A program made the position numbers and the translations under genes. From Bacteroidales bacterium (GTDB taxonomy: Bacteria; Bacteroidota; Bacteroidia; Bacteroidales; UBA12170), in contig JAFGAK010000338.1 of assembly GCA_016933745.1 (NCBI GenBank), positions 1 to 35,132 on the forward strand: 35,132 nt of DNA, in the 5' to 3' direction. The notes beneath the pieces were generated by a model. That model was not told the DNA's origin. It searched no databases and was given only the letters and a program-made list of their open reading frames with translations. How positions within the stretch are numbered: the stretch's first letter is position 1; each line of letters opens with the position of its first letter. Below, in pieces: positions 19,495 to 27,133 of this stretch.

Positions 19495-19833
19495 TTATTC
19501 AATTGTTATCTTACTCGTCTTTTTACCCCATTTATTGCAAGTAGCAGTTACTTCAAGCACGTCTCCTTTTTTCACATTTTCTAGTTTGTAGCGGAACAAA
19601 TCGCCTTTGGTATCTTTTTGTTTATCGTAATTTTCGTTTACTACTTCTTGATCGTTCAGTTTAACAACTACATTTTCGATAAAATGATCTGTAATATCTC
19701 CAACCGAATGCTGAATATTTACGTCAATTTCTTGTGATTTCAAATCGAATTTTAAAGTAACTTTTTTTGGTGGATTACTCATAGCAGCGAATGAAAACGC
19801 TAAAAGAACTAGAATTAAGCTTATTTTTTTCAT
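19495..19833 (-). CDS. Secreted small protein with desulfoferrodoxin/superoxide-reductase-like C-terminal pattern
   Basis: Signal peptide MKKISLILVLLAFSFAAMS; VNIQHSVGDITDHFIENVVVKL and KKGDVLEVTATCNKWGKKTSKITIE resemble SOR segments PHPNTTEHHIRYIEL and KKGKLYALSYCNIHGLWENEVTLE (recalled from memory). Confidence 0.6.
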   Translation of the reverse strand: MKKISLILVLLAFSFAAMSNPPKKVTLKFDLKSQEIDVNIQHSVGDITDHFIENVVVKLNDQEVVNENYDKQKDTKGDLFRYKLENVKKGDVLEVTATCNKWGKKTSKITIE

Positions 19834-19849
19834 TTTAACCTCCTTTAAT

Positions 19850-20029
19850 TTAATTCGTAAGTATGTAAATAATAATTAATAATACATGAATTGTTGCAAC
19901 TGAAAAGGTTGATATTCCCATTAGTTTATGATATTTAAATGGAATTTGAATTTGTCGCATTCCTACCAACATGGTAAGAAATAACATGCAATACGTTATA
20001 ATTCCGAAAATCAATCCAAGCCAATACAT
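19850..20029 (-). CDS. Small membrane protein, 59 aa, two predicted TM helices, HX13H in second helix (absent from ORF track)
   Basis: Manual translation: MYWLGLIFGIITYCMLFLTMLVGMRQIQIPFKYHKLMGISTFSVATIHVLLIIIYILTN*; starts 2 nt after the darB stop and fills the darB-112aa gap. Confidence 0.7.
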   Translation of the reverse strand: MYWLGLIFGIITYCMLFLTMLVGMRQIQIPFKYHKLMGISTFSVATIHVLLIIIYILTN

Positions 20030-20031
20030 AA

Positions 20032-21168
20032 TTAAACCACGGTTAGCATGCTGTAAGCATAAGAAAAGCGGGCTGATTCAGGAACCATCAAAAAGATCTT
20101 TTCGCCTTTTTTCAGTTTTCCTGAGTAAAACAGCTCTTCCAACATTAAATAGATCGACCCTGCTCCCACATTTCCAACTTTTACCAAATTCGTAAACCAT
20201 TTTTCCTGTGGAATTTCAATGTTTGTCCGTTTGGTTTCTTCAGCAATCCGGCTTCTGAAATACTCCGATGATAGATGCGGTAGGAAATAATCAAAATCAT
20301 TTGGTCCAAATTTCCGTTGCTTCATAATTTCCAATAAAAACTCATTTCCTTTCTGAACAATATTTTCGCCCAGTATTTTAACATCTTGTTTTAATGAGAA
20401 AATTGATTTTTCAGCTTGTTCATTTGCACTTAAATCACGCCAAGGAATTGTATTTCCATCGCTTAGCTTCTCAGTTCCTGCATACATGCACGTTTTTAAT
20501 TCGTTTGAATACGACCTAAAATCGATCCATTCTATTTTGAGCGATAATCCTTCTTTGTTAGGTTTATTTTGTAGCAGTGCTGCACCTGCGCCATCGGATA
20601 ACATCCATCTTAAGAAATCTTTTTCAAAACCAACAATTGGATTTTTCTCTAATTCGATTAGACGGTCAGACTCTTTTTCGAAATTGGAAGCATGCATCCA
20701 ACTCGATAATTTCTCGGAACCGGTACAAACGGCATTTTGAGAATTTCCGGATAAAACGGATAAATAACCATATTTCAATGCTTGCATTCCTGCATTGCAA
20801 GATCCTGAAGCAGATAAAATCTCTATTGGCTTGATTCCTAATTCGCCTTGGACCATACTGATGTGCGATGGCACTAATTGGTCGGGAGAAGTTGTTCCTC
20901 CGGTAAGCAACTCCATATCGCTTAAAGAAAATTTTTCGCTTTCCAAGCCACGAACGGCTTCTGCAGTTAAAGCTGCATTGGAGTGCGTGCTATTTCCTTG
21001 TTTATCAAGTGCATAATAACGTGTATGTATTTTATTACTTCGCAAAATTAGGCCTTTAGATTTGGATGCAACACCACCAATGTATCCAAGGTAGTCTTCC
21101 ATTTCGTTGTTAGAAACGGGTTGATTTGGTAAAAATTTAGATAATGCAGTTATGTATACGTTATTCAC
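20032..21168 (-). CDS. darB: DarB-like ketosynthase (KAS III type), dialkylresorcinol biosynthesis
   Basis: KAS III fold with SASGSCNAGMQALKYG (Cys), FLPHLSSEYF (His), VGNVGAGSIYLMLEEL (Asn); adjacent to DarA-like gene. Confidence 0.82.
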   Translation of the reverse strand: MNNVYITALSKFLPNQPVSNNEMEDYLGYIGGVASKSKGLILRSNKIHTRYYALDKQGNSTHSNAALTAEAVRGLESEKFSLSDMELLTGGTTSPDQLVPSHISMVQGELGIKPIEILSASGSCNAGMQALKYGYLSVLSGNSQNAVCTGSEKLSSWMHASNFEKESDRLIELEKNPIVGFEKDFLRWMLSDGAGAALLQNKPNKEGLSLKIEWIDFRSYSNELKTCMYAGTEKLSDGNTIPWRDLSANEQAEKSIFSLKQDVKILGENIVQKGNEFLLEIMKQRKFGPNDFDYFLPHLSSEYFRSRIAEETKRTNIEIPQEKWFTNLVKVGNVGAGSIYLMLEELFYSGKLKKGEKIFLMVPESARFSYAYSMLTVV

Positions 21169-21292
21169 AATCGTTAAGTGTTAATTAATGGATGTACAAA
21201 TATATTAATTTGTCGCAACTAGCTTGCATTCTTGGCATCTACTTATTTGAGTTTTATCAACAGCTATCGCGATAATAAATTCCAAAATATTG

Positions 21293-22210
21293 CTAATCAA
21301 GTCCTTGAAAATGACGAATATTTTTCCTGATTTTTCTCGCATTTATCGGATAAAATAAATAGAACAAAAGCATGGCTATGGTTGAAACAAAATAAATCAT
21401 AAAGAGTAGATAATACTTGAATAGTTTCAATCTAAATGCCCGATTTGGATTGGAAGGCCCTCCTTTTTTTAGCACAAATTTTGCCCAAATTTGGAAAATA
21501 CGTTTGGCTTTCTTCTCCATACTCATCATATGCGGCAAAACATGAACGCTTCCTGCTTTCACCATTTCCGTTTGAACTTGGCTTAGCTGATTTGATCGCA
21601 CATGTTTTTCTAATAGTTCGCCGTAATTTGCACTGCTTTTTATATCTTCATCAGAGACTCCTGGCTTTGGAAAAATGCCCAAATAGCGATCTTTTATGCC
21701 TCCCAGCATCCAATAAATAATTGTAAAGACACTGATTAGATTTTGTGTTTTATCGTATAATACAAGATGACCTAAATGTTTTGCGCCTGCTTTTTCGATA
21801 TGAAAATTTAATCGATCATAAGCCATGTACCACATATTGCGACAAGCATTGACTGAGAAAACTGCGGTGTCTTTGGCAATTTTCTTAAAATCTTCTGATT
21901 GAACAAAACTACTAATTGGTATGGATAGCGATAAATACCAAACTTGGTAACCAAGAATGATTAAATCGTATTTCTGAATTAACTCTTTCGGAATGGAATT
22001 GATTTTAACGCGTGATTCCATTACAGATTCAGGAAATGCATCGTAAAAACGAGCAGAAGTCCATGGAAATGCAAATTCCGGCTCTGTTTTAATAGTATGA
22101 TAGAAAAGTTGATATTCGTGCGGCTTCTTTTTAAAAGTTTCTAAAAAATTAGAAAGAATGTCAGTTAATTGTCCGCTTTGAGAATAATGCACGACCAAAA
22201 TTTTAAACAT
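21293..22210 (-). CDS. darA: DarA-like dialkylresorcinol condensing enzyme (flavodoxin-like N-terminus, C-terminal TM)
   Basis: KILVVHYSQSGQLTDILSNFL flavodoxin-like start; FAFPWTSARFYDAFPESV; C-terminal hydrophobic YYLLFMIYFVSTIAMLLFYLFYPI; adjacent to darB. Confidence 0.8.
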   Translation of the reverse strand: MFKILVVHYSQSGQLTDILSNFLETFKKKPHEYQLFYHTIKTEPEFAFPWTSARFYDAFPESVMESRVKINSIPKELIQKYDLIILGYQVWYLSLSIPISSFVQSEDFKKIAKDTAVFSVNACRNMWYMAYDRLNFHIEKAGAKHLGHLVLYDKTQNLISVFTIIYWMLGGIKDRYLGIFPKPGVSDEDIKSSANYGELLEKHVRSNQLSQVQTEMVKAGSVHVLPHMMSMEKKAKRIFQIWAKFVLKKGGPSNPNRAFRLKLFKYYLLFMIYFVSTIAMLLFYLFYPINARKIRKNIRHFQGLD

Positions 22211-22261
22211 ATCAAAAGCTTTCTTTGGTTAAAAATAAAGTTAATTGAGGATAAAGTTACA

Positions 22262-23146
22262 CTATTTTTTCTCTTCCCAAAAGTCATAAAAATTAAACCA
22301 CTGTGTTGGGTATTTTGCCACCCTATTTTGCAATAATTGAACATATTCGCTTGCAATGCTTTGCACAATTTCGGTTCGCTTTTTAATGGAACTTAATGCC
22401 GGATAAACTTTTGCCTCACTAGCATAAAAATGGTAGTGTTTTTTTGTTTCTTTGATAGCAAACACAAAACTTATTGGTTGATTGAATTTTGCAGCCATGT
22501 AAAAGGGGCCGTAAGGAAAACGGGCTTTTTTACCAAAGAATTCGATTGAAATAGATTTTGCATTACCTATAAATCGATCGCCATGAAGTACAACCAGTTC
22601 TTTCCTATCAAGTGCTTTTTGAATTTCAATTAAATGAGAAAGATCTTCGTTGATGGCGATAATGTTCATTTTTTTCTCGGCTTGCACACTGCTTAGCAAC
22701 TTCTTAATTTCTGCTCTTTCTGCTTCAAGCATTAAAACATTGACTTTTACTGAGAAGTTATCGAGCAATTCGCTTGCAATCTCCCAATTTCCCATATGAG
22801 CACCAATCAGAAAACCACCTTCCTTCATTCCTTCAATATTTTCGATGCCATCGTGCGTGTATGTAAAGCGCTTTCTATTTCCACTAAGAATGGCTATTTT
22901 ATCGACTAAAACCTGACCAAATAAGAAATTATTTTGGACGATCTTAAAAAAGGATTGAAAACGATTTGTTTTGCAAACTCGATTAAAGAAAAGATATTGA
23001 TGTTCTTTGTTACTAAATAAAACAAAATAAAAACTCACAAATCTTAGAAGACCGTAAGCAAAAACTAAAGGAAAATTTTGAATTAAGTATATGAAAATTG
23101 AGTAACCAAGCTTGTTTCCACGCGATTGGCCTTTCCACTTACTCAT
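22262..23146 (-). CDS. LpxL/HtrB-like lysophospholipid acyltransferase
   Basis: GAHMGNWEIASELL (HX4E), HGDRFIGNAKSISIEFFGKKARFPYGPFYMA. Confidence 0.87.
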   Translation of the reverse strand: MSKWKGQSRGNKLGYSIFIYLIQNFPLVFAYGLLRFVSFYFVLFSNKEHQYLFFNRVCKTNRFQSFFKIVQNNFLFGQVLVDKIAILSGNRKRFTYTHDGIENIEGMKEGGFLIGAHMGNWEIASELLDNFSVKVNVLMLEAERAEIKKLLSSVQAEKKMNIIAINEDLSHLIEIQKALDRKELVVLHGDRFIGNAKSISIEFFGKKARFPYGPFYMAAKFNQPISFVFAIKETKKHYHFYASEAKVYPALSSIKKRTEIVQSIASEYVQLLQNRVAKYPTQWFNFYDFWEEKK

Positions 23147-23150
23147 GATA

Positions 23151-23390
23151 TTAATTTAATTTGGCATGCAAGAAGTTATAAAATTCATCCAGTGTTTTTA
23201 CATCCATCATTTCTTCACCTTTAATCTTTAGGCCAAAAATATTTTCAACAACAACAACTATATCCACAAAGTCAAGACTGTCTATTCCAATTTCTTTCCA
23301 AGTAGCTGATGGAACAAGCAAGTCTTCTTCGATTTCAAATTCTTCAATTAAAAAATTGTTTACTTCTAGTGTAATTTCCGCTATATTCAT
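23151..23390 (-). CDS. Acyl carrier protein
   Basis: 79 aa; EIGIDSLDFVDIVVVVENIFGLKI phosphopantetheine site. Confidence 0.92.
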   Translation of the reverse strand: MNIAEITLEVNNFLIEEFEIEEDLLVPSATWKEIGIDSLDFVDIVVVVENIFGLKIKGEEMMDVKTLDEFYNFLHAKLN

Positions 23391-23470
23391 GTGGTACTAA
23401 TTAAGTTTTGCGAAGTTAGTATTTTCTGAAAAAAAGCGGTGCTATTTTATTGAAAAAATTGAAGAAAAAA

Positions 23471-23483
23471 GCACATATTGTGC
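23471..23483. repeat. Short palindrome GCACA-TAT-TGTGC in an intra-operon gap
   Basis: Inverted repeat in the 149-bp gap between the KS (stop 23540) and ACP (start 23390). Confidence 0.45.
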
Positions 23484-23539
23484 AACTCATTATAAATTTA
23501 TATAGAAGTAATCTGATTCTATTTTTTTTGAGAACCGAT

Positions 23540-24763
23540 TTATAATTCAAAGCGTTTAATAATTAAAGCCGAATTGGTTCCTCCAAATCCAAAAGAATTA
23601 GATAATATCCGATTGAGCTTTGCTTCTTTGGTTTGAGCTATAATATTTATTTTGGCTGAATGCTCATCGGGATTTTCTAGATTAATATTTGGGGCAATAA
23701 AATCGTTATGCATCATCAATAAAGAATAAATAATTTCACTTGCACCTCCCATCCACATTTCGTGCCCAGTCATTGATTTGGTGGAACTTACAGGAGTTTT
23801 ATCACCAAAAATACTATAAATTGCTTGGGCTTCATTGGCATCACCAATAGGTGTTGAAGTAGCATGCGCATTGATATAATCTATTTTTTCGGGAATATAA
23901 CCGCTATCTTTTAAAGCCATTTGAATTGCGCGCGATGGGCCATCGATATTTGGTTGTGATATATGAGCGCCATCTGAAGAAACACCATAGCCTACTACTT
24001 CGCCTAAAATAGTTGCGCCTCGCTTGATTGCTGTGCTTAAATCTTCCAAAACAAGAGTTGCTGCTCCTCCACTGGGAACCAACCCATCCCGATCTCTATC
24101 AAAGGGACGGCAAGCTTTGGTTGGATCGTTTTCTCTTTTTGAAAAGGCGCCTAAACCATCAAAACTACCCATTGAATACTTATTCAATTCTTGTGCGCCA
24201 CCACAAATAACACTGTTTTGCATACCATTCTTAATTAAGAAATAAGCCATTCCAACGGAATGAGAGCCACTGGCACAAGCACCTGCAATCGTAAAATTTA
24301 TTCCTCTTAACTTATAAATAACTGATAAATTCATGCTCACAGTTGAGTTCATCGATTGGAAAATTGAACCTGAACCCATACGTGAAGTATCTTTCTTATC
24401 TCTCAGTATATCAATACCTTCAATAACCGCTTTACTCGAGGAATCATTTCCAAATAGAATTCCAACTTCGTTGTTTGCAAAGTAATTTTCATCCATTCTA
24501 GCCATTTCAACGGCTTGCTGTGTACTCATGAATGCAAACGCTCCTTGCTCAGGTAGTCCAATGCGCATTCTTCGATCTAATTTGCCTTTTAACTCAGGCT
24601 CCTCTATAAAGCCTGTTAAACCAGATTGATAACCAAATTCTTTGCGTTCTGCATCAAAAACAATTCCTGATTTTCCAGCGATTAAAGAGTTTTTAACCTC
24701 TTCAATGGTTTTCCCCAATACACCATAAATTCCTACACCGGTAATAACTACTCTTCTCTTCAT
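23540..24763 (-). CDS. Beta-ketoacyl-ACP synthase (KAS II type)
   Basis: AGACASGSHSVGMA, INAHATSTPIGDANE, SSTKSMTGHEMWMGGA motifs. Confidence 0.92.
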   Translation of the reverse strand: MKRRVVITGVGIYGVLGKTIEEVKNSLIAGKSGIVFDAERKEFGYQSGLTGFIEEPELKGKLDRRMRIGLPEQGAFAFMSTQQAVEMARMDENYFANNEVGILFGNDSSSKAVIEGIDILRDKKDTSRMGSGSIFQSMNSTVSMNLSVIYKLRGINFTIAGACASGSHSVGMAYFLIKNGMQNSVICGGAQELNKYSMGSFDGLGAFSKRENDPTKACRPFDRDRDGLVPSGGAATLVLEDLSTAIKRGATILGEVVGYGVSSDGAHISQPNIDGPSRAIQMALKDSGYIPEKIDYINAHATSTPIGDANEAQAIYSIFGDKTPVSSTKSMTGHEMWMGGASEIIYSLLMMHNDFIAPNINLENPDEHSAKINIIAQTKEAKLNRILSNSFGFGGTNSALIIKRFEL

Positions 24764-24781
24764 TGATGATTGTTTATTGGT

Positions 24782-25519
24782 TTAAGTATATAATCCTCCA
24801 TTAACAGATATAACTTGTCCTGTAATGTAGCTCGCTTTTTCGGAGGATAAAAATGCAACCAAATGAGCCACATCTTCGGGATTTCCAAATTTTCCCATTG
24901 GGATTATTTTTTTATGTTCAATTTCGTCGATGTCTGCAGTCATATCGCTTTTAATAAATCCAGGTGCAATGGCATTAACTGTCACTTTTTTCCTTGCTAC
25001 TTCTTGCGCTAATGCTTTGGTAGCAGCAATCACACCTCCTTTACTAGCCGAATAATTTGTTTGACCGGGTAATCCTTTCAGACCTGATAAAGAAACGATA
25101 TTAATGATTCTTCCTGACTTATTAACAAGCATATCTTTTAATACGACTTGTGTTACATAATAAAATGAATTCAAGTTGGTATTGATTACTTCTTGCCAAT
25201 CTTCATTTTCCATCCAAATCAAAAGTGCATCTTTTCGAATTCCACTATTATTAACTAAAACCTGAATATATGAATCGGGATTTTTAGTTTGCCATTGAGT
25301 TAACGCTTCTTTTACTTCTTCTTGTTTGGAAACATCAAAAGGCATTAAAGTGGCTTCTTTCCCTGATTCTTCGATAAGGGATTTTGTGATTTCTGCTTCT
25401 TGGTTATTGGATTTATAATTGATTAGAACATGAAAATCCATCCTTGCCAATTCCAAACAAATTGCCCTACCAATTCCACGAGAACCTCCTGTTACTAATG
25501 CGTACTTTTTGTCAGACAT
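24782..25519 (-). CDS. 3-oxoacyl-ACP reductase, FabG-type SDR (likely start MSDKKYALVTGG at 25519)
   Basis: TGGSRGIGR, NNSGIRKD, NYSASKGG, VNAIAPGFIKSDM. Confidence 0.92.
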   Translation of the reverse strand: MSDKKYALVTGGSRGIGRAICLELARMDFHVLINYKSNNQEAEITKSLIEESGKEATLMPFDVSKQEEVKEALTQWQTKNPDSYIQVLVNNSGIRKDALLIWMENEDWQEVINTNLNSFYYVTQVVLKDMLVNKSGRIINIVSLSGLKGLPGQTNYSASKGGVIAATKALAQEVARKKVTVNAIAPGFIKSDMTADIDEIEHKKIIPMGKFGNPEDVAHLVAFLSSEKASYITGQVISVNGGLYT

Positions 25520-25523
25520 GAGT

Positions 25524-27068
25524 TTATTCGTCTTGAAGTTTGTTTTCAAATAAATAATCCTTCATTTTCTTCACTTCAGGATATTTTATGCTATCATCCA
25601 CAAATTTTGGAATGATTTCTCTCATTTCCAAAAAGAGTTTTTTGGTATATACGGAAAGTTTATCTGTAAACTCTAAATAATCAACTGCTTGCAAAATACT
25701 TATCATGTGAATTGAAAGTACTTCGTAAGAATTACGAATCACACGTGCGCACATAAGGGCAGCGTTGGTTCCCATACTAACAATATCTTGATTATCGTTA
25801 TTATTTGGTATACTATGGACATACATTGGGTTGGAAAGCGTTTGATTTTCAGCAACTGTTGAAGTGGCTGTAAACTGAACTCCTTGCATTCCGAGGTTTA
25901 ATCCCAATTTACCAAGGTTTACAAATGGTGGTAGAATATTGTTTAACTTATTATTCATCAAAAAGTTAAGCTGTCGCTCAATTAGCATCGAAAGTTTAGT
26001 TATGCCTATTTTCAGTTTATCCATTTCAAACGAAACATAATCGCCATGAAAATTTCCGCCATGAAAAACATTTCTTCTTTCCACATCGATAATCGGATTA
26101 TCGTTTACCGAATTCACTTCGTTAATCAATACTTTACAGGTATTATCAATGGTTTCTAGAATCGGCCCTAAAACTTGCGGAACACATCTTAGGGAATAAT
26201 ACTCTTGTACTTTTTCCAGAAAAACCTGTTGATTATTTCCATTACCATTGAAAAGCTTTTCTTCGCGACGTTTTAGCAACTGCGATCCTTCCAACATTTT
26301 GCGCATTAAAGAGGCAACTTCATTCTGTCCGGGATGTTTCTTTACGTTATTTAACGGAGCTGAAAAATGATCGTCGTAAGATTCAACAAGCTGATTTATC
26401 ATCGAAGAAGCATAGACCGACCATTTGTACAATTTACGTGCTCTTAACGAGTTAATAATGCCAATGCCAGTCATTACAGAGGTTCCATTGATTAAACCTA
26501 AACCTTCTCGGATATGAACTTCGATTGGTTTTAGATTTAATTCTGAAAAAATATCCGTCATTGGGCGAACAACTCCTTGATATTCTGCGTCTCCTTCGCC
26601 AATTAAGCCAAGTGCTAAATGAGATAATTGCACTAAATCGCCACTAGCCCCAACTCCACCGTGTTCAGGAATTAATGGATATATTTCTAGATTTATAAAG
26701 GATTCTAACTGAGTAATCACACTTGGATGAATTCCTGAATAGCCCAAACCCAATGTATTTAATCGGGCAAGCATCAACGCTCGCACATAGATGGAATCAA
26801 TAAATTCTCCCGATCCGGAAGAATGACTTCGAATTAGATTATATTGAAGTTGTCTGATTGCTTCATCGTCAATCTTGTATTGAGCCATTGGCCCAAATCC
26901 GGTCGTAATTCCATAAATAATTTTTCCTTTTGAAAATTCTTTAAGGAAATCGAAACTTTTTTCTACACGTGCGTATGTTTCGTCAGAAACTTTAACTTTT
27001 TGTTTGTTGAGTACAATTTGTTCAAAATCGTCGACAGTAAGATTTTGGTGTCCTATGCGTATTGCCAT
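25524..27068 (-). CDS. HAL/PAL/TAL family aromatic amino acid ammonia-lyase, probably tyrosine ammonia-lyase
   Basis: GGVGASGDLVQLSHLALG MIO motif; LIRSHSSGSG; high overall resemblance to Flavobacterium johnsoniae TAL as recalled; location in flexirubin/APE-type cluster. Confidence 0.9.
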   Translation of the reverse strand: MAIRIGHQNLTVDDFEQIVLNKQKVKVSDETYARVEKSFDFLKEFSKGKIIYGITTGFGPMAQYKIDDEAIRQLQYNLIRSHSSGSGEFIDSIYVRALMLARLNTLGLGYSGIHPSVITQLESFINLEIYPLIPEHGGVGASGDLVQLSHLALGLIGEGDAEYQGVVRPMTDIFSELNLKPIEVHIREGLGLINGTSVMTGIGIINSLRARKLYKWSVYASSMINQLVESYDDHFSAPLNNVKKHPGQNEVASLMRKMLEGSQLLKRREEKLFNGNGNNQQVFLEKVQEYYSLRCVPQVLGPILETIDNTCKVLINEVNSVNDNPIIDVERRNVFHGGNFHGDYVSFEMDKLKIGITKLSMLIERQLNFLMNNKLNNILPPFVNLGKLGLNLGMQGVQFTATSTVAENQTLSNPMYVHSIPNNNDNQDIVSMGTNAALMCARVIRNSYEVLSIHMISILQAVDYLEFTDKLSVYTKKLFLEMREIIPKFVDDSIKYPEVKKMKDYLFENKLQDE

Positions 27069-27091
27069 GGTTTGTTAGTAATAATGAGCTA

Positions 27092-27121
27092 CAAATTTAA
27101 AATAAATTAACAAGAATAGAA
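27092..27121 (-). promoter_or_regulatory. Candidate Bacteroidota promoter for the pigment operon (TTC-N19-TAAATTTG)
   Basis: Minus strand -7 TAAATTTG (27092-27099) and -33-like TTC (27119-27121) in the 65-bp gap between miaA and the ammonia-lyase. Confidence 0.45.
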
Positions 27122-27133
27122 ATGTAAACGGCT

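Noticed and set aside
22165-22368. Minus-strand 67-aa ORF spanning acyltransferase/darA junction
   Set aside because: Out of frame overlap with two good CDSs; no plausible product.
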